Shown in pieces: positions 56,780 through 64,000 of a stretch of 64,000 nt of DNA. This stretch comes from Chitinophagaceae bacterium (GTDB taxonomy: Bacteria > Bacteroidota > Bacteroidia > Chitinophagales > Chitinophagaceae): the NCBI GenBank assembly GCA_016720825.1, contig JADKJV010000005.1, positions 124,001 through 188,000 on the forward strand, written 5' to 3'. Position numbers and translations under genes: made by a program. Under the pieces are notes generated by a model, which did no database searches, had not been told where the DNA came from, and saw nothing but the letters and a program-made list of their open reading frames with translations. Every line of letters begins with the position of its first letter. The stretch's first letter is position 1.

Positions 56780-59239
56780 ATGTTTAAAAACCTCCTGCTG
56801 CTGGTCTTATTATTCACTGTACACAGTGCAACTGCCCAGTATTTTAAAGTGTCGGGTAAGATCACGAACAATAAGCTGGAGCCGCTGTTCGCAGCCAGTA
56901 TCCAGGTCAGGGGGGAAAAAACCGGCACCACCAGCAAAGAAGACGGAACCTGGCAGCTTTTACTGGAAGAAGGCCAGTATGAACTAATCATCAGTATGGT
57001 GGGTTTCAAAACCCAGAAGATAGAACTGGTTATTACCAAAGACTACATACAAAATATCATCCTGGAACAACAGGAAGACCTCAACCTGGAAGAAGTGGTT
57101 TTAAAAACCAAATACAGGGATAAATCTGAAGAATATATCCGGCAGGTCATCCGCCACAAAGATTCACTGCTGGCTGCTTCAGGCCCTTATTCCTGCGAAG
57201 TATATATCAAAGCCACCCAGCAGGATTCATTACCTCCGAAAATCAAACTCAAAAAACCCCTGCCCGATTCACTGATTAAAAAACCAGACAGCCTGGGAAG
57301 AATGTCGATGGCCGAGATTTCAGTACACTATGACCATGAAACAGATGATAAAGTAAAAGAAATCCGCGATGGTGTGGTGAAAAGGGGAAATCCGGAAAGC
57401 CTGTTCTATTTGACACTGACTGACGGCAATTTCAATATTTACAATAACCTGCTCCGGGCCAGGGGTGTTTCGCAAATGCCTTTTATTTCACCTGTAAGTT
57501 ATGGCGGACTGGCAGCATACCGGTATAAACTGACTGACATCAGCACTGTCAATGGACATAAAATTTTTACGATCGGCTTCCGTCCGAAAGAACTGAGCAA
57601 TGTAACCACCGAAGGCGAACTGAAAATTATGGACAGCGCCTGGGTGGTATTGAGTGCCCGTTATACTTTACCGGTATTCCATATCCCGGCTTATGATTAT
57701 TTCGAAGTGAAACAACAGTATGAATTCGTTAACCAGAAAGCCTGGATGATCACAAGTGAAACGTTTACGTATTTCACCAAACATGGAAAGGGCAAGCAAT
57801 CCGGACAAACCGTTGCCAGCTACCGGAATTTTGAACTGGCTAAAAATTTTCCGCCAAAATATTTTGGACTGGAAGTCAGTGCCACGAAACAGGAAGCATA
57901 TGAACGCGACAGTTCCTTCTGGCAAAAATCAAGAACCATTCCCCTCACCAGTAAAGAGGTGAAGTTTATCCAGTACCGCGACAGTATTTACCGCGCTACA
58001 CACAGTAAAGCCTACCTGGATTCTATAGACAAGAAGACCAATAAATTCACCCTGAAAAAACTGTTGTTAACGGGCCAGACTTTATATAACCGGGAAAAAG
58101 AAAGAACGATTTTCCTGATGCCCATCACTGCTTTGTACAACCCTGTACAGTTTGGCGGTGGCCGGCTGCGGATATATGGCAGCCTGAATAAAGTCTATAA
58201 ATCCAAAAAGAACATAAACCTGTTTACAGACCTGAGTTATGGATTCCGCAATCATGATGTGAACGGGAATATCCGTTTTGTGAAATTGTATAATCCGTTC
58301 ACACGTGCTTTTTACCGGCTGGAAGTGGAAAGGGATTTTAAATATATCTATGAAGGGGATGCCTGGATCAACCTGATCAAACGCAATAATTTCTATTTAA
58401 ACAACGGGATTGGTTTCGGCCATTGGAGAGAACTGGCGAACGGGCTTACATTCTATACAGATCTTGATCTCGCTTTCCGCCGCTCCTTAAGCAAATATAA
58501 AACCGGAAATACAATTGACAGCCTGTTCCCCGACTGGCTCGACAACAACCAGGCGGTGGCATTTGATCCGTATAATGCAGTTTACGGGAAAATCAGCCTG
58601 CAGTATACGCCCGGACAAAAATTCATCCGGGAGCCACGGGAAAAAATCATCCTGGGTTCCAAATTTCCGACTTTCTTTATTACCTGGCGCAAAGGCATTC
58701 CCGGTCTCCTGAACAGCAAAGTGGATTTTGATTTCCTGGAGTATGGCCTGAAGCAGGAAATCAAACTCGGCACCACGGGTATTTCACATTACACCATCAA
58801 ATCCGGCAGTTATATAACAAAGAAAGATTTGCGTTTTGTGGATTACCAGTTCCAGCGCCGCGGCGATCCGATTTTCTTTGGCAATCCGGATGAAGCATTC
58901 CAGGCGTTGGATTCCACTTTCCCCCTGTTCAAACGTTATTACCAGGGGCATTACCTGCATGAATTCAACGGCGCCTTGCTTAATAAAATCCCGTTCCTTA
59001 AAAAATTACAGCTCCGTGAAATTGCCGGTGGTGGATTCCTCATCGCGCCTGAACGGGATCTGCGGTATGGCGAATTATTTGCGGGTGTGGAAAGGGTTTT
59101 CAAATGGCCGTTCAATCCCTTGTACAAATTCAAACTGGGAGTTTACATCGTGGGCTCGGCGGCAAACCAGTTTAGTAATCCGGTGATGTTTAAAATCGGG
59201 GTGACGAGCTGGGATATGAAGCGGAAGAAATGGATGTAA
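56780..59239 (+). CDS. DUF5686 family protein with N-terminal carboxypeptidase-regulatory-like domain
   Basis: This 819-residue protein has a signal peptide ending HSATAQ. Residues ~22-105 form a CarboxypepD_reg-like beta-sandwich (VSGKITNNKLEPLFAASIQV ... YELIISMVGFKTQKIEL). The rest matches the DUF5686 layout: YIRQVIRHKD, PYSCEVYIKA, an outer-membrane-barrel-like region with aromatic strands (LRIYGSLNKVYKSKKN, LRFVDYQFQRRGDPIFF, YLHEFNGALLNKIPFLKKL) and a C-terminal strand ending MKRKKWM. Family knowledge: DUF5686 proteins are TonB-receptor-like or BamA-like outer-membrane proteins of Bacteroidota with no established substrate. Length is typical and the ORF is intact. Confidence 0.88.
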   Translation: MFKNLLLLVLLFTVHSATAQYFKVSGKITNNKLEPLFAASIQVRGEKTGTTSKEDGTWQLLLEEGQYELIISMVGFKTQKIELVITKDYIQNIILEQQEDLNLEEVVLKTKYRDKSEEYIRQVIRHKDSLLAASGPYSCEVYIKATQQDSLPPKIKLKKPLPDSLIKKPDSLGRMSMAEISVHYDHETDDKVKEIRDGVVKRGNPESLFYLTLTDGNFNIYNNLLRARGVSQMPFISPVSYGGLAAYRYKLTDISTVNGHKIFTIGFRPKELSNVTTEGELKIMDSAWVVLSARYTLPVFHIPAYDYFEVKQQYEFVNQKAWMITSETFTYFTKHGKGKQSGQTVASYRNFELAKNFPPKYFGLEVSATKQEAYERDSSFWQKSRTIPLTSKEVKFIQYRDSIYRATHSKAYLDSIDKKTNKFTLKKLLLTGQTLYNREKERTIFLMPITALYNPVQFGGGRLRIYGSLNKVYKSKKNINLFTDLSYGFRNHDVNGNIRFVKLYNPFTRAFYRLEVERDFKYIYEGDAWINLIKRNNFYLNNGIGFGHWRELANGLTFYTDLDLAFRRSLSKYKTGNTIDSLFPDWLDNNQAVAFDPYNAVYGKISLQYTPGQKFIREPREKIILGSKFPTFFITWRKGIPGLLNSKVDFDFLEYGLKQEIKLGTTGISHYTIKSGSYITKKDLRFVDYQFQRRGDPIFFGNPDEAFQALDSTFPLFKRYYQGHYLHEFNGALLNKIPFLKKLQLREIAGGGFLIAPERDLRYGELFAGVERVFKWPFNPLYKFKLGVYIVGSAANQFSNPVMFKIGVTSWDMKRKKWM

Positions 59240-59245
59240 ACGTTT

Positions 59246-59490
59246 TTTACCACCCCACCTACGCTTCGCTTCGGCGGGCACGTAAAGTGCACAAAGGCAA
59301 AACAAAGGACATAAAGGGTTTCCTATAGTTCGTGCATTCCTAAGAGATTTACGATCTATAGGGTTCGGCAGCCAAGGGCTGCCCATAGTGCCCCTTTTTT
59401 GAGCTTCGAACACAATGCGTTTGCGAATCAGCTATAGGCTACGAACTAAAGATGAAAAAATCTTAGTGAATCTTTGTGGTTTTGTATTTG
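59246..59490 (-). repeat. Intergenic repeat, family B, copy 1 (inverted)
   Basis: This copy fills the whole convergent gap between DUF5686 and patatin genes. It shares with copies at 60944-61160 and 61901-62150 the end AAATACAAAACCACAAAG, a CTGATTCG core, GGGGCACTATGGGC and a hairpin (here GGCAGCC 59367-59373 with GGCTGCC 59377-59383), and CACAAAGG-type arms. A GCCCGCCGAAGCGAAGCG module is at the other end, the same module as in family A. Confidence 0.82.
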
Positions 59491-59493
59491 TTT

Positions 59494-60810
59494 TTATTTC
59501 GGCAACAAATGCGGGCAATACAACTTCACTTGCAACTCCGTCATATTCTCCGCCTGTATTATCAACCAGTCAATATTATCCTTTGACAAAGGCGTCAGGT
59601 TTGTTCCTGTTTTCCGCGCAAATTCCCATTGCGCATCTGTCAGGTTCCGCTTCAGGATTTCCGCATAACCCGTTACTTTTTCCAGATGGATTTTGATTTC
59701 ACCCTGGTGGTGACTGGGGTCTTTGATCCATTCTTCTTTAAAACCATGGGCCTGGATAACGGAAGGCAATACTTGTCCTTCAATCATATTCTTGATAAAA
59801 CCGGGAATACACCAGATCAGTTCCCATCCCAGGGAAAAATAAGCAATCGGCCGGCCCGCGCCGTGCACATTATTGTAAATATGCTGTACCATGGAAGAAG
59901 CCTTGATGCGGTACATAAACAAATCAACGGTACGCATCAAGAGTGTAACTGCATTCGGGTATTTCAAGTTGGCGGAAAAATTACCGCCGGCATCAGATAC
60001 GATTACATTCTGGCAGCAATAAAAACTATCCTGCTGGGTGATTTTCTGGATGCCCTGGTTATCATACACACCGCCGTCAATCAGCTGCGGATGCACTCTT
60101 TTGGCATCTGCGGCCTCTTTGAAATAATCAGTGGCAATCAGCACCGGTGAAAATGCAAAAGGCACACAGGAAGAAGCCATCACGGCCCTGGACACCGGAA
60201 ACAGTTCCGGTTTAAAATAGATGGGTGGTTTATAGGAAGAACTGCTGCCATAGGCTGAATCACCCATGTGATTTTTCGAGAAAGTAAATGGCCTTCCGGT
60301 TTGCAAATTAGATGATCCGATGGCAATGATATGTTTATCCCTTAAATCTTTCAGCGTTTGTTTATTGAAAAAGAAAGAATCATACGCCCGCTCAATCTCT
60401 TTACTCACCGGGAATATTTTATACTGGAATTTATACAACAGAAAACACATCAGCAGGAATACCAGCGGTGAAAACGGTGCCCAGCAGGTAAACAGTAAAT
60501 AAATGGTACCACCCAGAAACACCAGGAGGAATAACAATGTTTTGAAAAATGTAAACGACGTAAACACCCACTTCAGCACATTCTTCGTCTGCAGCTTTGC
60601 CACCATCTCTTCATGGAATTCCATATACGGCTTATCACTCAGGCACCAGGCCGCACCGGTAATAGATCCCCCGGAGATAGTAGACACCACATCCACTTTA
60701 TCCAGGAGCTTCATTTCATGGAGTTTCTTCAGCGTACCTAAATGAAAAGCAGTGGCACGGTAACCGCCGCCGGACAATGCAAGACCGAGAGGATGGGGAG
60801 TTTCAGGCAT
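59494..60810 (-). CDS. Patatin-like phospholipase with an inserted membrane hairpin
   Basis: This is 438 residues from ATG 60810, preferred over the upstream ATG at 60870 because LGLALSGGGYRATAFHLG must lie close to the N-terminus in patatins. Catalytic features are the oxyanion Gly-rich loop SGGG (13-16), nucleophile Ser46 in TISGGS, and the Asp of LIDGGVYDNQG (~D246). Between them, residues ~82-132 form two hydrophobic segments (FFKTLLFLLVFLGGTIYLLF and PLVFLLMCFLLYKF), a membrane hairpin inserted into the lipase domain. Family knowledge: patatins hydrolyse acyl esters of phospholipids; the hairpin implies membrane attachment (inference). It converges on the DUF5686 gene across repeat B1. 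Confidence 0.87.
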   Translation of the reverse strand: MPETPHPLGLALSGGGYRATAFHLGTLKKLHEMKLLDKVDVVSTISGGSITGAAWCLSDKPYMEFHEEMVAKLQTKNVLKWVFTSFTFFKTLLFLLVFLGGTIYLLFTCWAPFSPLVFLLMCFLLYKFQYKIFPVSKEIERAYDSFFFNKQTLKDLRDKHIIAIGSSNLQTGRPFTFSKNHMGDSAYGSSSSYKPPIYFKPELFPVSRAVMASSCVPFAFSPVLIATDYFKEAADAKRVHPQLIDGGVYDNQGIQKITQQDSFYCCQNVIVSDAGGNFSANLKYPNAVTLLMRTVDLFMYRIKASSMVQHIYNNVHGAGRPIAYFSLGWELIWCIPGFIKNMIEGQVLPSVIQAHGFKEEWIKDPSHHQGEIKIHLEKVTGYAEILKRNLTDAQWEFARKTGTNLTPLSKDNIDWLIIQAENMTELQVKLYCPHLLPK

Positions 60811-60943
60811 AAAATTTTGAATGTTGTTGAAGTGTTGAGTGTTGAATGTTAAAGCTGGCTTTATAATCATTCACGCAATTCTAAATTTAACTTAAAATAA
60901 CGAATAAGTGTAATATTAAAATGGGGAGGAAAAGGGGGATTTT

Positions 60944-61160
60944 AAATACAAAACCACAAAGATTCACTAAGGTTTTTCATCCTTTGTTCGAGGTCTAAAG
61001 CTGATTCGTGAAGGTCATTAATTTGGAAACGCTAAAAGGGGCACTATGGGCCACCTTCGGTGACCGTACCCTAAAGATTGCACAGTTCTTTAGTACTGCA
61101 CAAATAAAGGAAAACCCTTTGTGTTCTTTGTTTATTCTTTGTGCACCTTGTGGTAAAAAA
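60944..61160 (+). repeat. Intergenic repeat, family B, copy 2
   Basis: It has an AAATACAAAACCACAAAG left end, CTGATTCG core, GGGGCACTATGGGC and the hairpin GGCCACC (61049-61055) / GGTGACC (61059-61065) with one C.A mismatch, and a right arm CTTTGTGTTCTTTG...CTTGTGGT complementary to the left end. It lacks the GCCCGCCGAAGCG module present in copies 1 and 3. Confidence 0.8.
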
Positions 61161-61252
61161 ACTTACACCCGTTCATTCTTATCCCCAATCAATGTTGCTT
61201 TAAAAAGATACCATTTCACAAAGAAATCTCCATCACATTTTTCTTTTCACGC

Positions 61253-61296
61253 TGATGTAAATCATAACAGTTACATAGTTTTTAAACTACCTTTTG
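61253..61296 (+). promoter_or_regulatory. Fnr-like site and promoter of the first cytochrome c gene
   Basis: TGATGTAAATCA (61253-61264) is a TGAT-N4-ATCA palindrome. TACCTTTTG (61288-61296), a one-base-longer TAnnTTTG element, starts 35 bp after the first base of the palindrome. The start codon is 112 bp beyond the palindrome. The second cytochrome gene has the same two elements at the same 35-bp spacing. Confidence 0.65.
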
Positions 61297-61375
61297 ATTA
61301 ATTCATACTCCCGCTCTTCAATTGAAACACACTATTCACGATGTTTTGCAAAACATCAAATTTAAATTTTGGGTT

Positions 61376-61794
61376 ATGAAAACAAATTCAATGAAAAAGA
61401 CGGGACTGGCATTAACCCTTACACTGGCTCTTATCACTTTTGCTTTAGCTGTGGAGGCACAGCACGCATCACCGTGGAATGTACCTGAGTCAGCCAAGAA
61501 CCAGAAAAATCCGTTTGCAGCTGATCAATCTTCCCTGACACGGGGCAAACACTCTTATGCTATTGAGTGTGCACGTTGCCACGGTAACCTGGGAAAAGGG
61601 GATGGACCTGCTGCCACTAAACTGGATGGCCCGATGCCGGACCTGTCACTCGATGCCACACAGAATCAAACAGATGGTGAACTTTACTGGAAAATCAGCG
61701 AAGGCCGCGCCCCATGCCACTTAAAAAGAATGCACTGACAAACGACCAGCGCTGGGATGTGATTAATTATTTACGCTCACTGAAGCATTCATAG
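61376..61794 (+). CDS. Exported small cytochrome c, one frameshift in this sequence
   Basis: This is about 139 residues when the frame is corrected. The start is at 61376 or 61391 (MKKTGLALTLTLALITFALAVEAQ signal peptide). The class I haem motif CARCHG is followed by NLGKGDGPAA; LYWKISEGRAP is followed, after a frame change at C4 61710-61713, by MPLKKNALTNDQRWDVINYLRSLKHS, which supplies the axial Met. The uncorrected ORF stops at 61738. It is about 60% identical by eye to the second cytochrome at 62337. Role: periplasmic electron carrier; partner oxidase or reductase is not in the window. An Fnr-like promoter suggests expression under low oxygen. A strong terminator lies at 61871-61899. Confidence 0.87.
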
Positions 61795-61870
61795 TTTAAA
61801 GTTTCTGACTGAAAGGGAATACAGAATGAGTCAGGACTTTGCAGAGGTATAGCCTAAACAAAAACAAATA

Positions 61871-61899
61871 CCCCGCATGGGCGGGGTTTTTGTTTTTTT
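61871..61899 (+). terminator. Terminator of the first cytochrome c gene
   Basis: A perfect stem CCCCGC / GCGGGG with loop ATGG is followed by TTTTTGTTTTTTTT, 77 bp after the corrected stop codon. Its presence beyond the corrected, not the truncated, stop is consistent with the longer reading. Confidence 0.9.
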
Positions 61900-61900
61900 T

Positions 61901-62150
61901 AAATACAAAACCACAAAGATTCACTAAGGATTTTCGTATTTAAATCGAAGTCTAAAGCTGATTCGCAATTGCTAATCGTTCGAAGCTCAATAAAAGGCCA
62001 CTATGGGCAGCTCTCAGCTGCCGAACCCTAAAGATTGCACAGTTCTAAAAGACAACACAAAGAATAGTAAACTCTTTGTGTACCTTCCTTGCCCGCCGAA
62101 GCGAAGCGAAGGAGGGTTGTTAATCCTTTGTGTTCTTTGTGGTTAAGAAA
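61901..62150 (+). repeat. Intergenic repeat, family B, copy 3
   Basis: This is a full-length copy. It has the AAATACAAAACCACAAAG end, CTGATTCG core, CACTATGGGC, hairpin GGCAGCT (62006-62012) / AGCTGCC (62016-62022), a GCCCGCCGAAGCGAAGCG module at about 62,093, and the right end CTTTGTGGTTAAG complementary to the left end. Confidence 0.85.
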
Positions 62151-62210
62151 AACTCCCTCTTGCTTAAAACCTCTTAATCCAAATCATTTATCCCTCCCTT
62201 TACCCCCTGC

Positions 62211-62254
62211 TGATGAAAATCATGCTCATCACAATGCTAATCCGTTACCTTTTG
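62211..62254 (+). promoter_or_regulatory. Fnr-like site and promoter of the second cytochrome c gene
   Basis: TGATGAAAATCA (62211-62222) and TACCTTTTG (62246-62254) are 35 bp apart start to start, identical to the first cytochrome gene. The palindrome ends 114 bp before the start codon, against 111 bp there. The sequence between the elements differs, so the conserved parts are likely to be functional. Confidence 0.65.
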
Positions 62255-62336
62255 TCACATCAACACTCCCCTTCACTTATTGGAATCATTATTTATGATG
62301 TTACAAGGTAACATCACACCTAAAAAAATTTGAACT

Positions 62337-62756
62337 ATGAATTTTTTCAAAGCACCGCAGTTGGGGACTGCGCTTCTCATCGGATCATTGGCATTCCTGT
62401 TCTCAAACACTGCACAAGGGCAGCATGCTTCCCCCTGGAATGCACCTGAATCAGTTCAATCACAAAAAAATCCCTTCCCGGCTGATAATGCATCAGTTGC
62501 CAGAGGGAAGAATTCCTACAAACTGGAATGTGCCCGATGCCATGGCTTAACCGGCCAGGGAGATGGTGTTGCTGCGCCGAAACTGGGTAAAGTACTGCCC
62601 GACCTTGGCGACCCTGCTGTTCAAAACCAGACTGACGGTGAACTCTTCTGGAAAATCAGTGAAGGACGTAAACCGATGCCTTACAAAGCAAAAGCACTGA
62701 CCGATGACCAGCGCTGGGATGTAATCAACTACTTAAGATCGCTCAGACATACTTAG
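62337..62756 (+). CDS. Exported small cytochrome c
   Basis: This 139-residue protein has a signal peptide MNFFKAPQLGTALLIGSLAF...AQGQ, then HASPWNAPESVQSQKNPF. The haem-binding CARCHG (Cys65/Cys68 region), TGQGDG loop, FWKISEGRKPMP (Met axial ligand) and C-terminal helix QRWDVINYLRSL complete a class I cytochrome c domain. It is a paralogue of the 61376 gene, intact here. Function: periplasmic electron transfer. Promoter 62211-62254, terminator 62791-62813, so it is its own transcription unit. Confidence 0.93.
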   Translation: MNFFKAPQLGTALLIGSLAFLFSNTAQGQHASPWNAPESVQSQKNPFPADNASVARGKNSYKLECARCHGLTGQGDGVAAPKLGKVLPDLGDPAVQNQTDGELFWKISEGRKPMPYKAKALTDDQRWDVINYLRSLRHT

Positions 62757-63203
62757 TACCTTAACTAAGACCAAAGAACCACATAACAGAAAACCCTGCC
62801 AAAAGCGGGGTTTTCTAATAAGTATCCTCTCCTGTAATTTGAGTGCCGGCAGATTAACCCCAGATAATACAGATACCCGTTATAAAATTTAATGGACACC
62901 CAAAGTGTCATATAAAGCTATAGTTGAAGTTAGTTCCCTGTCAATTCCTGGTATTAATATGATATTTTGATAGCAGCCATAATATTAAAAGAGTTTGTAT
63001 TTTTAGCGGGATGTATCGGGAGTGTATAAACACATGCTGCTATTAAGGCAAACCGCAGGCATACTCTTTATTAAATCCAGAATGTCAGTATCCACATGAA
63101 CGAATCATCCGTTGCGGAATAAGGGATCGGGAGAAATTCAGGTACCATCGGATTTTGAGTAATGAAACATAAAAGAGACCAATTAAAAATAAAATTATAA
63201 TCA
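62757..63203. other. Intergenic region, 447 bp
   Basis: It begins with the terminator of the second cytochrome gene and ends with the leader of the 63204 gene. I see no repeat of families A-C, no hairpin besides the terminator and no convincing promoter element. Confidence 0.4.
62791..62817 (+). terminator. Terminator of the second cytochrome c gene
   Basis: The stem AAACCCTGC (62791-62799) pairs with GCGGGGTTT (62805-62813), with one wobble and loop CAAAA, and is followed by TTTCT. It lies 35 bp after the stop codon. Confidence 0.8.
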
Positions 63204-63719
63204 ATGAAATTACGAAGCCTTGTATTGTTACTGATCATTCCATTTGTCAGTCATGCACAATTATTAAATTCCTTTACACTGAATATGCATGCCGACAGCC
63301 TGTCTTACCTCAGCATCAAAAATAAAAAGGCGTACACAACAGCGGAAGCCGGGGCTGTGAAAGCAGATCTCGATTTAGGGCTTTTTGGAACCCCATCGGG
63401 AAAACTTATCGTTACCGAATGGTACAACCTGAAACCGGATAATGAAAAAGTGCCTGCCGCGCTCACCGGCACTACTACAAAAATTGTTGCTCTCAGTTTT
63501 GACAGGGATCAGTTTGACAAGTGCAAAACGGCGGCTGACTTAAAACGGATGACAGGTTACTTGACTACCAATTCCTTTTCCCATTTTGCGGTTATCCGCA
63601 ACAGCAGCGAATATTACCAGCGTTGTTTTATCGTTGAAACGATGGATGGGAAACGGGGGTTACTGTTTGTAACAGATACCGTAAACGGGCAGTTGAAAGT
63701 GGAAATGAAAATAGAGTAA
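63204..63719 (+). CDS. Exported protein of unknown function
   Basis: This 171-residue protein has a signal peptide MKLRSLVLLLIIPFVSHAQ. The mature part reads as a small alpha/beta domain: strand LSYLSIKNKKAYTTAEAGA, a DLDLGLFGTPSGKLIVTEWYNL segment, helix FDKCKTAADLKRMTGYL, and strands FSHFAVIRN, CFIVETMDGKRGLLFVTD. No family recognised. It converges on the partial DUF3179 gene, with only one base between the two stop codons. Confidence 0.8.
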   Translation: MKLRSLVLLLIIPFVSHAQLLNSFTLNMHADSLSYLSIKNKKAYTTAEAGAVKADLDLGLFGTPSGKLIVTEWYNLKPDNEKVPAALTGTTTKIVALSFDRDQFDKCKTAADLKRMTGYLTTNSFSHFAVIRNSSEYYQRCFIVETMDGKRGLLFVTDTVNGQLKVEMKIE

Positions 63720-63720
63720 T

Positions 63721-64000
63721 TTAATACCGCTTTGTCTGCGGATTAAACGTCAGCCAGCTGTGCCAGAATTCCTGTGATGCAAATACGGGCTTTAACGAAT
63801 ACGCCGTATCAATTCCTTTACCATTTATGGAGTAATGCTTACCGCCAAGCAGTAATGTATCGTTACTTAATATCAGCGGTTGACCGGGAACTTCAAAGCA
63901 AAAAAGCTCTTATTGTCGTCTGACAGTACAACAGCAACCCGGTTATTATCAATCTGATCATTGATAATGCGTTCTTTTTTCAATCGGTTCCAGTCGTAAG
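63721..64000 (-). CDS. DUF3179 family protein, C-terminal part only, one frameshift
   Basis: The gene runs off the right edge of the window, and its last ~93 residues are readable. One frame gives YDWNRLKKERIINDQIDNN and AVVLSDDNKSFFA. After a one-base change at A3 63895-63897 the other gives EVPGQPLILSNDTLLLGGKHYSIN and KPVFASQEFWHSWLTFNPQTKRY followed by TAA (63721). This matches the DUF3179 end (VINDxIgg.pVvv...sfFAF...; FWhsWxxFxPxT). Family function is unknown. It is too short and broken to appear as a long ORF. Confidence 0.72.

Larger units (their letters stand above)
60811..61375. other. Divergent intergenic region, 565 bp, with repeat B2 and the first cytochrome promoter
   Basis: It contains the patatin leader (60811-60940, with a TGTTGAATGTTGTTGAAGTG-like simple stretch and no clear promoter), repeat B2 (60944-61160) and the cytochrome promoter (61253-61296). 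No ORF is supported; a plus frame through the repeat is chance. Confidence 0.55.
61795..62336. other. Intergenic region between the two cytochrome genes, 542 bp
   Basis: In order it holds the terminator of the first cytochrome (61871-61899), repeat B3 (61901-62150) beginning right after the T-tract, and the Fnr-like promoter of the second cytochrome (62211-62254). No further ORF is supported. Confidence 0.6.

Noticed and set aside
59415..60150. Plus-strand ORFs opposite the patatin gene
   Set aside because: Antisense to a well-supported catalytic domain and partly repeat B1.
61008..61301. Plus-strand ORF of 97 codons upstream of the first cytochrome
   Set aside because: It runs through repeat B2 and the promoter region and has no similarity to any family I know.
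4649..61713. Programmed frameshifting at homopolymers
   Set aside because: Breaks occur in many unrelated genes, in either direction, and without stimulatory structures; sequence error is simpler.
62089..62298. Plus-strand ORF of 69 codons between the cytochrome genes
   Set aside because: It is composed of repeat B3 and the second cytochrome promoter; low-complexity product.

Overview
The window comes from a Bacteroidota bacterium, most likely a member of the Chitinophagaceae or a close relative. The reasons are type IX secretion system (T9SS) sorting domains of both type A and type B, a PorP/SprF protein, DUF5686, DUF4907, DUF6132 and LytTR proteins, TPR-LuxR regulators, weak Shine-Dalgarno sequences, and TAnnTTTG-type promoters. 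This placement is inferred from gene content; no rRNA or tRNA gene was seen.

The first 40 kb is almost entirely two surface-protein genes on the minus strand. Bases 599-9417 encode a roughly 2,940-residue protein with a signal peptide, three long N-terminal modules, Ig-like and HYR-type repeats and a type A T9SS sorting domain. Bases 11555-39637 are best read as one gene of about 28 kb (about 9,360 residues): a lamin-tail domain, Ig-like domains, about 26 near-identical 83-residue HYR-like repeats, about 100 copies of a 53-residue repeat, and a type B (gliding-motility-associated) C-terminal domain. Eleven bases downstream lies a PorP/SprF gene, the same pairing as SprB-SprF. Both long genes are split in this sequence by many small indels, mostly in homopolymers.

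From 40 to 64 kb the window is ordinary accessory and housekeeping sequence. It holds a T9SS type A protein; a divergent thiol/sulfur cluster (thioredoxin, DUF6132, YgaP-like protein / CoA-disulfide reductase with rhodanese domain); a lipoprotein; an inhibitory-type serpin; a DGC-GNAT fusion; and a TPR-HTH regulator. These are followed by a small-peptide/DUF4907/LytTR/Kelch cassette, a DUF2330-like protein, a DUF5686 protein, a patatin with a membrane hairpin, two paralogous cytochromes c, an exported protein and the end of a DUF3179 gene.

Three observations stand out. (1) The two cytochrome promoters and the CoA-disulfide reductase promoter carry a TGA-N6-TCA palindrome at exactly the same distance from a TA-(n)-TTTG element, which looks like a Crp/Fnr-family regulon in the class II position. 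(2) Two related families of roughly 180-250 bp palindromic intergenic repeats occur three times each, and one has a hairpin with compensatory base changes. (3) The giant repeat array has a higher-order organisation (monomer, dimer and private-variant zones). Independent frameshifts in unrelated unique genes (serpin, TPR regulator, cytochrome, DUF3179) show that the sequence carries uncorrected indels, so many apparent gene breaks are probably not biological.
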